Shown: piece after piece, positions 26,302-34,808 of the stretch
Position numbering within the stretch: the stretch's first letter is position 1
Layout: each line of letters begins with the position of its first letter
Source of the DNA: DASQPR01 sp963836775
GTDB lineage: Bacteria > Actinomycetota > Actinomycetes > Mycobacteriales > Micromonosporaceae
Length of the DNA stretch: 64,000 nt
Direction: 5' to 3'
Assembly (NCBI GenBank): GCA_963836775.1
Contig: CAWIKR010000003.1
Location: forward strand, 1,922,001 to 1,986,000
The notes under the pieces: model-generated
What the model was told of the DNA's origin: nothing
Databases searched by the model: none
What the model saw: only the letters and a program-made list of their open reading frames with translations
Program-made: the position numbers and the translations under genes

Positions 26302-27773
26302 ATCCTGATGAGATCGCCGCCGTCAACGGCGGCCGCCCGCTGGTCTTCCGCAACGCCACGGTGCTTCCGATGGATGGCACCGGGATCATCGAGAACGGTG
26401 ATGTCCTGATCTCCGGCGACACCATCGCCGCCGTGGGGGCGCATCTCGAGGTGCCGGACGGCACTGTCGAGGTGGACGCGTCCGGGGGCATCGTCATGCC
26501 CGGCATGGTGGACACCCACCGGCACATGTGGCAGACCGCGCTGCGCGGCCTCGGCGCCGACTGGACCCTCACCCAGTATTTCGTCTTCTACTACCTGACC
26601 TGGGGCAAGATCTTCCGGCCCGAGGACATCGCGGCGGGCAATCGGCTGTCCGCGATCGAAGCGGTCGACGCCGGTGTGACCTCCACCGTGGACTGGTCAC
26701 ACGGCCTGCAGACCATCGACCACGGCGAGGCCGCGCTGGACGCGCTGCGGTCGGCACCGGGCCGCTCGGTGCTCGCCTACGGCAACCTGCTCGGGGCGCC
26801 CTGGGAGTGGACCAACAGCCCGGAGTTCCGCGCGTTCGTCGCGCGCACCAGCACCGACGACATGCAGGGCCTGCAACTCGCCTTCGACGTCACCGCGGAT
26901 CCGGCGTTCCCGGAGAAGGCGGCCTTCGAGGCGGCTCGCGAGATGGGACTCAAGGTCACCACGCACGCGGGTGTCTGGGGCGCCACCAACGACGACAGCA
27001 TCCGGCTGATGTGGGACGGCGGCTTCATGTCGCCGGACGTGACCTACGTGCACGCCGCCACGCTGACCGAAGACTCGTACCAGAGGATCGCCGCGACCGG
27101 TGGCACCGTGTCGGTGTCCACCGAGAGCGAGCAGAGCGCCGGCCAGGGCTACCCGCCCACCTGGGAGCTGCGTAAGCACGGCATCCCGGTGTCGCTGTCG
27201 ATGGACACCAGCGTGTGGTGGAGCGCCGACCTGTTCGCGGCGATGCGGGCCACGCTCTCCGCGGACCGGTCCCGGGAGCACCTGGAGGCGCACGGCCGCG
27301 GCGAGACAGTGGTGCACAACAAGTTGCGCGCCGAAGAGGTGGTGCACTGGGCCACCATGGGCGGTGCCACCGCGCTCGGGCTGGCCGACAAGATCGGCTC
27401 GCTGACGCCGGGCAAGCGGGCCGACGTCATTCTGATCAAGAACGACGGCTCGCCGGCGATGTACCCGATCCTGCACGCCTACGGCACGGTGGTCTATCAG
27501 GCCGGCCGCGGAGACGTGCACACGGTGCTGGTCGACGGCCAAGTCATGAAGAGCGACGGCGCGCTGGTCGGCGTCGATCTGCGCGGTGCCAAGGATGCCG
27601 TCGGCAACACCGTCGACTATGCCCGGTCCACCATGGGCGAGCAGGCGTTCCAGGAGTCGATGACGCCGGAGCTGCCGAACCCGGACCGGGTGCCGAACCC
27701 GTACACCTACACCGACTACGAAGGCAGCGACGACCGGCACACCATCCGTGCCGAGGACGTCACGCCTGCGTAG
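26298..27773 (+). CDS. Amidohydrolase-superfamily deaminase/hydrolase
   Basis: The 491-residue protein has the composite beta-sandwich and TIM barrel of the ATZ/TrzN/guanine-deaminase type. Metal ligands: His-Arg-His in MVDTHRHMWQ, His in VTTHAGVWG, His in TYVHAATL and Asp in LSMDTSVWW. This mononuclear pattern serves deamination or dechlorination of N-heterocycles, or hydrolysis of aryl side groups. The C-terminal region LADKIGSLTPGKRADVILI is the usual family end. It is coupled to the DoxX gene and closes the plus-strand operon, so it probably makes the ring substrate from a nitrogen-bearing precursor (inference). Confidence 0.85.
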   Translation: MNPDEIAAVNGGRPLVFRNATVLPMDGTGIIENGDVLISGDTIAAVGAHLEVPDGTVEVDASGGIVMPGMVDTHRHMWQTALRGLGADWTLTQYFVFYYLTWGKIFRPEDIAAGNRLSAIEAVDAGVTSTVDWSHGLQTIDHGEAALDALRSAPGRSVLAYGNLLGAPWEWTNSPEFRAFVARTSTDDMQGLQLAFDVTADPAFPEKAAFEAAREMGLKVTTHAGVWGATNDDSIRLMWDGGFMSPDVTYVHAATLTEDSYQRIAATGGTVSVSTESEQSAGQGYPPTWELRKHGIPVSLSMDTSVWWSADLFAAMRATLSADRSREHLEAHGRGETVVHNKLRAEEVVHWATMGGATALGLADKIGSLTPGKRADVILIKNDGSPAMYPILHAYGTVVYQAGRGDVHTVLVDGQVMKSDGALVGVDLRGAKDAVGNTVDYARSTMGEQAFQESMTPELPNPDRVPNPYTYTDYEGSDDRHTIRAEDVTPA

Positions 27774-28899
27774 CGATCTCGATCGTGCGGCGGCCGCGCA
27801 GGGCATAGACCCCCGCGGCCGCCGTGCCGAGGCAGAGCGCCGCCGCACTGAGGCCGAGGGACCAGTGCACGCCGACCGCCGCGCCGAGCAATCCCACCGT
27901 GAATCCACTGCCGGCCCGCAGGCCGTTGGCGAAGACGCCGTAGACGCCGATCACCCGGCCGCGATCCGGTGGCGGCGCCAGCAACTGCACTACTGTCTGC
28001 CCGATCGACATCGAGGCCAGATTGGCGACGCCGCCGACGAAGAGCAGCAGGACCGCCAGCAGATAGCCGGCGGCCGAGGCGAACAGCAGGCTCGCCACGC
28101 CGTAGACCGCGGTGGCCACCAGAGCAGCGCCGACCGTGGGCTTGATTCGGCCGGTCGCCTCCAGAAGAACTCCGCCGATAACGCCACCGGCGCCGGTGGC
28201 GAACAGCAGCACACCGTACGCGAGACCGGCGTTGCCGGCGCCGAGATCGTGGGCGAAGATCGGCATCGACGACTGCAGTGACGCGCCGACGAAGAAGGCG
28301 CCCAGGCCGCCGAGCACGATCATGCTCACCAGCGTGTGGTTCGCGCGCACGTCACGCAGCACGCGCACCGTGTCCATCAGAGTGATCCGGGGCCGGCGCC
28401 GGCCCGCGTCGCGAGTGTGGCCGGTGAACCTGGTGCGGAAGAGGAACAACGTCAGCGGCAGGTAGATAGCGACGTTGACGAAGATCCCGGCGGTCTGGCC
28501 GAGACCCAGCAACAACGCCGATCCGACCACCGGGCCGAACAGGATGCCCAGGCTGCGGAACGTCGCGTTGAGGCGAACCGCGCTCGGCAACTCCTCGGTG
28601 CCGACGAAGTCGTGCAGCATCAACTGCTCGGCCGGACCCCACAGCGAACCGGCCATGCCATGCAGCACCAGCAGGACGCAGGCCATCCAGATGTGGAGGG
28701 TCCCGGTCAGGAACAGCACGCCCCACGCCAGTGACACGATCATGAACAGGCCCTGCGCGGCCTGGATCACGCGCCGGCAGTCAAACCGGTCGGCCAGCGA
28801 GCCGAAATAGACCGAGAACAGCAGGAACGGCACCCAGTGACTGATCACCTCGAATCCGGTCAGCGCCGGCGAGTGGAACTTGTTCCACAACACCCAGTA
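27760..28899 (-). pseudogene. MFS transporter, C-terminal part, separated from its start by an insertion
   Basis: These roughly 379 codons (VTYWVLWNKFHSPALTG... to the stop at 27760) encode about eleven transmembrane helices of an MFS transporter with the loop motif GSLADRFDCRR. The N-terminal 56 residues (ending HVITYWV) lie 11.2 kb away at 40115-40282. The two parts join in frame through the shared core, giving NIEHVITYWVLWNKFHSP. The gene is therefore split by the integrated element. In the present arrangement it has lost its native start and promoter, though a GTG at 28893 could permit some internal translation. The substrate is unknown. Its 3' end overlaps the amidohydrolase gene by 14 bp. 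Confidence 0.9.
28891..28899. other. attL core
   Basis: CACCCAGTA marks the junction between the MFS 3' part and the element. On the element side it is followed by GTGACTTAAGAACACTA (28901-28917), which is the inverted partner of the arm at 40092-40109. The integrase start codon is 38 bp from the core. Confidence 0.85.
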
Positions 28900-28900
28900 G

Positions 28901-28917
28901 GTGACTTAAGAACACTA
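28901..28917. other. attP arm at left end (integrase recognition half-site)
   Basis: The reverse complement reads TAGTGTTCTTAAGTCAC and matches TAGTGTCCTTGAGGCAA at the right end with four differences. Joined through the core, the two ends give a 50-bp near-palindrome whose axis falls inside the 9-bp core, the size and form of a serine-integrase attP. The segment also overlaps the likely integrase promoter (TACAGT at 28924-28929, 7 nt before the ATG, suggesting a leaderless mRNA). Confidence 0.75.
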
Positions 28918-28936
28918 GTCGGCTACAGTGATCGAC

Positions 28937-30463
28937 ATGTCTCGTCTTGTTGTCTACGGCCGCATTAGTGTGGCCGACGATGCGTCGACCTCCGTCGACC
29001 GCCAACTAACCGACCTGCGCGCCTGGGCAGCGCGCGAAGGTCACCACATCATCGCCGAACTAGTCGACCACGGCGTGTCCGGCCGCAAGTCCCGCGCCAA
29101 GGCCGCCGAGGCGCTGGCGATGCTCGCCGACGGCCGCGCGGAGATCCTGGGCGTATGGAAACTTGACCGCTTCGGCCGCCGTGGCGCCCGCGATCTCGCC
29201 GACCTGCAAGACGCGCTCGACGCCCGCCCCGGTGCCCGGTTCGTGGCTCTGCAAGATGGCCTCGACAGCCGCAACGCCGCCGCCTGGGCGGTTGTGTCTG
29301 GCACTCTTGCTGGGCTGGCCCGCGCCGAGTCCGCCAACACCTCCGCGCGTGTCCGCAGCAGCATCGCCCACCTCAAGGCGTCCGGCCGCTGGGCCGCTGG
29401 TAAAGCGCCCTACGGATTCCGCGTGATCGATAACCCGGACGGTCCCGGCCGCGTGCTCGACCGCGACCCCGCCGAGGCCGCAATCATTAGGGAGGTGGCG
29501 GCCCGCGTGCTCGCTGGCGAGTCGACCTACCGCGTCGCTCGCGACCTCAACGCTCGCGGTGTACTGACCACCACTCGCCGCGTGCCGAAGCAGCCGAACG
29601 CCCCCGACGCCGCCCCGGCGCCCGCGCGAGGCTGGACGCCGACGATCCTCGCCAACGTGCTAACAGGCCCTTACATGGTCGGGCGCCAGGTGCACCACGG
29701 CAACGTGCTGCGCGGCCCGGACGGTCTGCCGCTAACGGTCTGGCCGCCAATCCTCGACGTGCCGACGTGGGAGGCGCTCAAGTCGCGCCTGCGCCCGTCC
29801 GGCAAGCCCGCCAAGCGCACCAAAGCTGCCCGGCTGTTGTCCGGCCTGGTGATCTGCGGCGCTTGTGGCCGCCGTATGCGCGTGAACCCTGGCAGTGACG
29901 GCCGTGCCCGGTACGTGTGCCCGAGCAACGTCGACGCCGCTGTCGACTGCCCCGGCAACGCCGTCACGGCCGCTGGCGCCGAGGCCGCCGTGCTAGACCG
30001 CGTCCGGTCGCTCTGGAGCGGCGCCGAGGTAATCCTGGTCGAGGCTCGCGAGTCGAGCGCTGACGCTGACCTCGCCATCGTGGCATCCGACCTCGCCCAG
30101 GTCGCCGCCGCATTCGCCGAGCCTGATGCCGATATTGACGCGCTCGTGTCCCGCCGCGCTGCACTGATGGCCGAGCGTGCCCGCCTTGAGGCACTGGCAC
30201 CTGAGCGCGTTGAGGTGCGCACGCCGACCGGCCGCAGCATCGCGGGCTACCTCGACGCCGCCGAGCCCCTGGAGGCGCGCCAACAGTGGCTCGGCCGCAT
30301 CCTGCCCGATGGCGTGACGGTGGCGCCCTCGGCCGTCCGGGGTGGCCGATTCGACGCCTCGCGCCTGTCGTATGGCTGGGTCGGCGGCCCTGGCATCGCT
30401 GGCGCCGAGGCTGGTGTGGAAGCAATCGCCCCGCTACTGACCGAGGTAGAGCTGTACGTCTGA
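28937..30463 (+). CDS. int: Large serine recombinase (integrase)
   Basis: The 508-residue protein has the resolvase catalytic domain at residues 1-140: the nucleophile Ser in VVYGRISVADD, Arg-rich VWKLDRFGRRGARDL, and the helix-E region LARAESANTSARVRSS. A recombinase domain (GRWAAGKAPYGFRV to about 260) follows, then a zinc ribbon (ICGACGRRMRV...YVCPSNVDAAVDCPG, four Cys) and a helical C-terminal region. This is the standard large-serine-integrase plan of phage C31/TP901 type. It recombines short attB and attP sites without host factors. ATG 28937 was chosen because it gives the conserved N-terminus. It is 38 bp from the attL core, as expected for an element's own integrase. Confidence 0.93.
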   Translation: MSRLVVYGRISVADDASTSVDRQLTDLRAWAAREGHHIIAELVDHGVSGRKSRAKAAEALAMLADGRAEILGVWKLDRFGRRGARDLADLQDALDARPGARFVALQDGLDSRNAAAWAVVSGTLAGLARAESANTSARVRSSIAHLKASGRWAAGKAPYGFRVIDNPDGPGRVLDRDPAEAAIIREVAARVLAGESTYRVARDLNARGVLTTTRRVPKQPNAPDAAPAPARGWTPTILANVLTGPYMVGRQVHHGNVLRGPDGLPLTVWPPILDVPTWEALKSRLRPSGKPAKRTKAARLLSGLVICGACGRRMRVNPGSDGRARYVCPSNVDAAVDCPGNAVTAAGAEAAVLDRVRSLWSGAEVILVEARESSADADLAIVASDLAQVAAAFAEPDADIDALVSRRAALMAERARLEALAPERVEVRTPTGRSIAGYLDAAEPLEARQQWLGRILPDGVTVAPSAVRGGRFDASRLSYGWVGGPGIAGAEAGVEAIAPLLTEVELYV

Positions 30464-30568
30464 ACCGCCCGTGTAAACGCAGCACCAAAGCCAACCCAAA
30501 TAGGCGACGCCGAGCACGGAATAGCAGTCCGGCCCGGCGTCTAACGAAGGCCCCAGGAGGCCCACGCT

Positions 30569-30886
30569 ATGAACCACGCTATCAACCACGAAGCGCCGCG
30601 TAACGCGTACGTCACCGGCCCGATTGCCATGCGAGACGACGTGCTCGCGGCGTCGCTGCGACTGCTCGATTACGGCTTGCAGACCACGACCCGCACGTAC
30701 GCCCGCCCGCGTGACCTTGACGACCTGCTCGCGATCGTGGCCGAAGACCTCGCCGCGATCGAACAGGCCGACATCCTGATCTACCTCGGCACCGCCGACC
30801 AGGCGCACACCATCGAAGCACTGGCGCTCGGCGTGCCCGTCGTCAGCTACGGCGAGTTTGTCGCCCTGGCGGAGGTGGCCGCATGA
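30569..30886 (+). CDS. Small nucleoside 2-deoxyribosyltransferase-like protein
   Basis: The 105-residue protein resembles the small DUF4406/nucleoside-deoxyribosyltransferase-like Rossmann family. AYVTGPIAMRDD is the N-terminal strand-loop, AIEQADILIYLGT the central strand, and HTIEALALGVPVVSYG the helix holding the expected Glu and the following strand. Phage and plasmid homologues are thought to act in nucleotide salvage or DNA modification. An AGGAGG ribosome site lies upstream, and its stop overlaps the next ATG (ATGA). Confidence 0.7.
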   Translation: MNHAINHEAPRNAYVTGPIAMRDDVLAASLRLLDYGLQTTTRTYARPRDLDDLLAIVAEDLAAIEQADILIYLGTADQAHTIEALALGVPVVSYGEFVALAEVAA

Positions 30887-31644
30887 TGACCGCCGAGCGC
30901 TTCGAGCGCTTCACTCTCACCGCGATTCTGACTGTCGTCGGCGGCGCGGCGGGCGCTGCGAGCTTCTCGCACGTGCACGCCTGGACGATGGCGAACAGTC
31001 CGACCGGCACTGCCGACTGGTTCGGCTGGGCAAACGCCTGTATCTCCGAGCTAGTGCCGATCGCGGCGCTGCTGACCATGCGCCAGCGTCGCCGCGCCGG
31101 TAAGGGCGTCGGCTACCCGATGTTCCTACTCATCGCCGCCGCGCTGCTGTCACTGTCGGCACAGCTCGCCGTCGCCAAGCCTGGCCTTACGGGCGGGCTC
31201 CTCGCCGCCGTGCCGAGTCTGGCGTTCATGGCGCTCTCAAAGCTCGTCCTGTCTGCCAAGCCCGCGCAGCCCGCGACGGTTCCCGCCAGCGTGCGCGCCA
31301 CTGTCACTGACAACGCCGACAACCCCGCCACCGTGTCGCACTCGGCGCCGACACTGGCGGACACGCCCGCCACGGTCCCGCCCGTGTCCGCCACGGCGCC
31401 GCCATTGCCCGCCACGATGACGGACCATAACCCGCCCGTCAGGGTTGACGCCGCCCCGGCCGCCGCCCGAGTGCGCAAGATCGCCGCGACGATGCCGACG
31501 GCTACCGCCGCCGAGATTGCCGCGCTCGCGAAGTGCTCAGAGCGCACGGTGCACCGCTACCGCAAGGCCGCCTCTGACGTGCTTGCCGACACCGCCGCCG
31601 AGATTACGGCGGAGCCGTCGAGGCTGGCGGGGGTGGCGGCGTGA
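30883..31644 (+). CDS. SpdB/DUF2637-like membrane protein with C-terminal HTH
   Basis: The 253-residue protein starts ATGATG. Four hydrophobic helices span residues about 10-120 (LTAILTVVGGAAGAASFSHVHAWT, WFGWANACISELVPIAALL), matching DUF2637/SpdB-like proteins of actinomycete plasmids and integrative elements, where they are linked to intermycelial spread. A Pro/Ala/Thr-rich linker of about 70 residues with repeated PATV units follows. The protein ends in a helix-turn-helix-like segment (TAAEIAALAKCSERTVHRYRKAA). That combination suggests a membrane-tethered DNA-binding protein. The function in this element is inferred only. Confidence 0.72.
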   Translation: MMTAERFERFTLTAILTVVGGAAGAASFSHVHAWTMANSPTGTADWFGWANACISELVPIAALLTMRQRRRAGKGVGYPMFLLIAAALLSLSAQLAVAKPGLTGGLLAAVPSLAFMALSKLVLSAKPAQPATVPASVRATVTDNADNPATVSHSAPTLADTPATVPPVSATAPPLPATMTDHNPPVRVDAAPAAARVRKIAATMPTATAAEIAALAKCSERTVHRYRKAASDVLADTAAEITAEPSRLAGVAA

Positions 31645-32124
31645 GGCCCGTCGAGTAGGCCCGTACGTCCGACGAGCCCGTCACGCCAGCCAGGCGCGGC
31701 GGGCTTTTCGCGCGGTGTACACCTGGCCGCTCCTGGCCTACTAACTCTCTGACCGCACGCAGTGCGCGCCCCGGCGCCGCGACGGCCGTCTACACCCGGC
31801 GATGCGGGCCGTTACTGTGCGCCGCCTGTACACCCTGGCCTATTCACTTTGCAGAAGCCAAAGAGCGCGCGAGCGCCGCCCGTTTGCCCCGGCGTCCTGG
31901 CGCGCCGGTTTGAGCGCGACCCTGCCGCCGCCCGCAGAAGTGACGTGTGACGGCAGGGCACCGCGCCGCATGACTTGAATCGCCGCCACTCGCTCGGGCA
32001 AGCGGGGCACGCGGCTGGGTTTGGGACGAGAAGCGCCCCGGTTGATCGCAGCGATGCGACGACCGGGGCGCTTTCTCTGGCCCACCACTCGTTACGTAAC
32101 GCCACCGATGAAAGGAGGCCCGCA
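31645..32124 (+). other. 480-bp gene-free stretch with terminator-like structures
   Basis: I see no convincing gene here. Contents: an AGCCCG...CGGGCTTTT hairpin near 31675-31710 closing the upstream gene; two related segments GTGTACACCTGGCC and CTGTACACCCTGGCC near 31716 and 31828; and the strong hairpin at 32031-32073. The presence of a second terminator 320 bp after the first suggests a separate short transcript between them. Confidence 0.4.
32031..32073 (+). terminator. 12-bp stem hairpin with inner stem
   Basis: AAGCGCCCCGGT (32031-32042) pairs perfectly with 32062-32073. The loop itself contains TCGCA/TGCGA. A pyrimidine-rich tail (CTTTCTCT) follows on the plus strand. It lies 52 bp before the zinc-finger gene, so it ends something upstream or insulates the replication operon. 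Confidence 0.6.
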
Positions 32125-32337
32125 ATGCGCGCCTGCCAATGGGAGCCGTCTCACGAGATTGCCGAGGACGCGCACCCGATCCGCAAGTACTGCTCGGACG
32201 CGTGCAGGCAAGCCGCATGGCGTGCCCGTCACCTATTGCGCATGAGCATCCTCGACCGCTTCGAGGAGTACGCGAAGACATCCGAGGAAGCGGCTCGCAT
32301 CCTCGCCCAGATGAAAGAGCTAGGAGTCACGCAATGA
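32125..32337 (+). CDS. Small zinc-finger-like protein
   Basis: The 70-residue protein has a perfect AAAGGAGG ribosome site. The N-terminal half has the pattern C-x-W...KYCSDACRQAAWRARH, a treble-clef/FCS-like motif seen in small phage and mobile-element proteins. The C-terminal half is a charged helix (SILDRFEEYAKTSEEAARIL). It begins a coupled run of genes leading into the primase. Confidence 0.65.
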   Translation: MRACQWEPSHEIAEDAHPIRKYCSDACRQAAWRARHLLRMSILDRFEEYAKTSEEAARILAQMKELGVTQ

Positions 32338-32672
32338 GGCCCGCTAACCCCGTCGCGTTCGCCAAATGGCGCAACGACATCCGTACCGGCGTCGCACAGG
32401 AGTCGATCCTGGCCGCCCGCGACAAAGCCCGCGAGGCACGCCAGTTTGCCAACACCCGCAACGGATTCCGGCTCCGGCTACTGGTTGACGACCTCGCCGG
32501 CACCTATCAGATTGCCCACCTTCGCAAGTGGCCACCGCTGATCGACCCCGAGTCGCCCAAACCCTTGACGCCCAAGGAGTTCCGCGAGTTCGCACTCGCG
32601 ATGCTCGGCGGCCGGCTCCACCAAAGCCCGCATCACGGCTGGTTGCTCGACCTCGCCGAAACGCCGGCATGA
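32334..32672 (+). CDS. Small basic protein upstream of primase, unknown function
   Basis: The 112-residue protein is translationally coupled to both neighbours: ATG 32334 overlaps the zinc-finger stop, and its own stop overlaps the primase start at 32669. The N-terminal half is helical and Arg/Ala-rich. The C-terminal half ends REFALAMLGGRLHQSPHHGWLLDL. No family was recognised. The position suggests a role in replication control. Confidence 0.6.
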   Translation: MRPANPVAFAKWRNDIRTGVAQESILAARDKAREARQFANTRNGFRLRLLVDDLAGTYQIAHLRKWPPLIDPESPKPLTPKEFREFALAMLGGRLHQSPHHGWLLDLAETPA

Positions 32673-34285
32673 CCTCACCGACCGCACCCACGCCCAAACC
32701 CTGGAGCCCGCCCATGACCCGCCACGCCTACGACGGCTCAACTCTGCCCGCCGCGATTGACTGGACTCGACGCGGCATGACCATCACCAGCGACGTAGAG
32801 CGTGCCCGCGCCCTGGTCGACACGATCCGCGCCACGGGCGGGGACCTGCTCCACTCCCGTGCGCGTGGTTTCTACCTCTACGGCGACGGGATTTGGTCCG
32901 CCGATGCTGACGAGGAGGTGCGCGGCGTCGCCCAGACCATCGGCGACCGGCTCCGCGAGGCATCCGTGACCGCGTTCAGCGAGGCCGCACAGGCCGGCGA
33001 CGAGGAGGCCCAGAAAGCCGCCCAGGTTCGCGCTAACCGGCTCATGGGGCTGTCGCGGCAGGCACACAGCACCCGCTCGATTGAGGCCGCCATGCGCGAG
33101 GCCCAAGCCCTCGACGGCGTGCGCGGTGCTGACCCTGACGCGTTCGACGCCGACCCCGACATCCTGGCCGTGCCTAACGGGTACGTCGATCTCAAGACCG
33201 GCTCGCTACTGCCCGAGAACCGCTTTGACCTCATCACGCAACGGCTCGCCGTCGAGTACGACCCGGACGCCGAGTGCCCGCGCTGGGAGGCGTTCCTACG
33301 CCAGGTGCTCATCCTGGAGGACGGCTCGCCGGACGAGGAGATGATCTCCTGGATTCAACGGCTCATCGGCTACGGCATCACCGGGCACACGAGCGAGCAG
33401 GTATTCGCGGTGCTCTACGGCGTCGGTGCCAACGGCAAGGGCGTATTCATCGAAACGCTTACCGACCTGTTCGCCGCGATCACCACGACCAGCCCTTTTA
33501 GCGCATTCGAGGAGAAGCACGGCGGGGGAGGCATCCCCAACGACCTCGCCCGGCTTGCGGGTGCCCGGCTGGTGTTCGCCAGCGAGGGCGACTCGCGCAC
33601 CGGGCTGTCCGCCGCGACCGTCAAGCGGCTGACCGGCGAGGACAAGATCGCCGCGCGATTCCTCCGCCGCGAGTACTTCGAATTCAGGCCCCGGTTTTTG
33701 TTAATGCTCGCGACCAACCACAAGCCGAGCGTGCAGGACTCTAGCGAGGGTTACTGGCGCCGCGTGCAGCTCGTGCCGTTCCGGCGCTACTTCGCCGAGC
33801 ACGAGCGCGACCTCGGGCTAAAGGCGGCACTCAACGCCGAATACGCCGGCATCCTCGCGTGGGCCGTCCGAGGCGCCGTCGAGTGGTCGGAGAACGGCCT
33901 AGGCGTCACCGAGACCGTGCGCCGCGAGACGAGCGTCTACCGGGCCTCGACCGACCGGCTGTCCGAGTTCGTCGAGTCGTGCTTGGCGATCACCGGCGAG
34001 CACCTCGACGTGGTCAAGGCGACCGACGTCTACATGGCTTACAAGGCATGGGCCGACGACAACGGCGAGGAGCACCCGATCCGCCGCGCCACGCTGCTCT
34101 CGTCGCTCGCCGAGCGCCGAGGCGTCCGGCAGGACACCCGCTCAAAACAGGCCGTCATACGCGGCGTAAAGCTGCTCACCCCGGCGCAGCAAAAGGCCCG
34201 CGAGGCCGAGGCCGACCTCGCCGGCCGTGCCGAGGATCGCGGGCTGACGCTCGCAGTTGCTCACGCCGAGGAGATCTCCTCCTAA
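32669..34285 (+). CDS. D5-like primase/SF3 helicase (phage/plasmid replication protein)
   Basis: The 538-residue protein has a D5_N-type N-terminal region (YLYGDGIWSADADEE, LAVPNGYVDLKTG...LLPENRFD) and a superfamily-3 helicase core: Walker A in YGVGANGKGVFIE (about residue 250), Walker B-like RLVFASEGDS and motif C/sensor LMLATNHKPSV. The C-terminal region contains a winged-helix-like segment (LDVVKATDVYMAYKAWADDNG). Such proteins unwind, and sometimes prime, at the origin of P4-like satellites, phages and plasmids. It is the only replication protein in the element, so it probably starts at an adjacent origin. ATG 32669 overlaps the upstream stop. Confidence 0.9.
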   Translation: MTSPTAPTPKPWSPPMTRHAYDGSTLPAAIDWTRRGMTITSDVERARALVDTIRATGGDLLHSRARGFYLYGDGIWSADADEEVRGVAQTIGDRLREASVTAFSEAAQAGDEEAQKAAQVRANRLMGLSRQAHSTRSIEAAMREAQALDGVRGADPDAFDADPDILAVPNGYVDLKTGSLLPENRFDLITQRLAVEYDPDAECPRWEAFLRQVLILEDGSPDEEMISWIQRLIGYGITGHTSEQVFAVLYGVGANGKGVFIETLTDLFAAITTTSPFSAFEEKHGGGGIPNDLARLAGARLVFASEGDSRTGLSAATVKRLTGEDKIAARFLRREYFEFRPRFLLMLATNHKPSVQDSSEGYWRRVQLVPFRRYFAEHERDLGLKAALNAEYAGILAWAVRGAVEWSENGLGVTETVRRETSVYRASTDRLSEFVESCLAITGEHLDVVKATDVYMAYKAWADDNGEEHPIRRATLLSSLAERRGVRQDTRSKQAVIRGVKLLTPAQQKAREAEADLAGRAEDRGLTLAVAHAEEISS

Positions 34286-34298
34286 GTAACTCTCTGTA

Positions 34299-34404
34299 GA
34301 TGGGGAGTTTGGGGAGTTTGGGGAGCAAAACAAAGGTAAGGAAAAAAGAAAGAGCCCTATAGGACAACCGCGGATCGGCTCTCAGATTCCCCAAACTCCC
34401 CATC
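34299..34404. repeat. 17-bp perfect inverted repeat with tandem GGGGAGTTT units, possible origin
   Basis: GATGGGGAGTTTGGGGA (34299-34315) is perfectly repeated in inverse at 34388-34404. The spacer is AT-richer and includes AAAACAAAGGTAAGGAAAAAAGAAAG, split here as a purine-rich stretch at 34326-34353. The left arm extends into a third GGGGAG unit (34320-34325). It starts 14 bp after the primase gene. Iteron-like G-tracts, an A-rich segment and position next to the primase fit a replication origin or a helicase binding site. Confidence 0.5.
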
Positions 34405-34506
34405 GGGGAGCCTCCGAAAGCCCCAAAACACCTAACCAAGCCCCCACGCGTGCGGCTCGCCGCCGTCCGCGTGGTCTGCCGTGCCCGCACACCCGACAGG
34501 AGTTAC

Positions 34507-34656
34507 ATGCCGAGCACCGCCCGTCCGCCGGCAGGCAGCCGCCGCCGTCACGCCGAGTCACGCAATCAGGTAACCCGCATCGGCACGACTCGCGACGGCC
34601 GCCCGATCTGGCGCTACGCACCGACCCGCCCTATTGCGCCTAAGGAGATCAGATGA
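34507..34656 (+). CDS. Small basic protein (49 aa)
   Basis: ATG 34507 follows AGGAG with normal spacing. The 49-residue product is Arg-rich (PPAGSRRRHAESRNQVTRIG, then RDGRPIWRYAPTRP) and may bind nucleic acid. The stop overlaps the next start (ATGA), which supports it being a real gene. No family was recognised. Confidence 0.55.
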   Translation: MPSTARPPAGSRRRHAESRNQVTRIGTTRDGRPIWRYAPTRPIAPKEIR

Positions 34657-34808
34657 CCATCCGCTCCGCCGTACCTCAGGCCCGTTACCGGGAGCCCGCG
34701 CGACACATCCCGGCGCCACCGTTCACACCCGACCCGCGCTCGGGTTTCGCGCTCGTCGCCGTGACCGGGTCAGGCGTCGGCGTCTATCAGTACGTGAGCC
34801 GCTCGTGA
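34653..34808 (+). CDS. Small protein (51 aa), unknown
   Basis: ATG 34653 has AAGGAG 6 nt upstream and overlaps the preceding stop. The short product ends in FALVAVTGSGVGVYQYVSRS. Its stop overlaps the next GTG. It is supported mainly by the coupled arrangement and ribosome site. No family was recognised. Confidence 0.5.
   Translation: MTIRSAVPQARYREPARHIPAPPFTPDPRSGFALVAVTGSGVGVYQYVSRS

Noticed and set aside
28891..28899. tRNA gene as integration target
   Set aside because: No tRNA fold at either end; the flanks are the two halves of an MFS reading frame.
34302..34323. G-quadruplex in GGGGAGTTTGGGGAGTTTGGGG
   Set aside because: Only three G-tracts are close together; a fourth is missing within usual loop length, so the inverted repeat is the better description.
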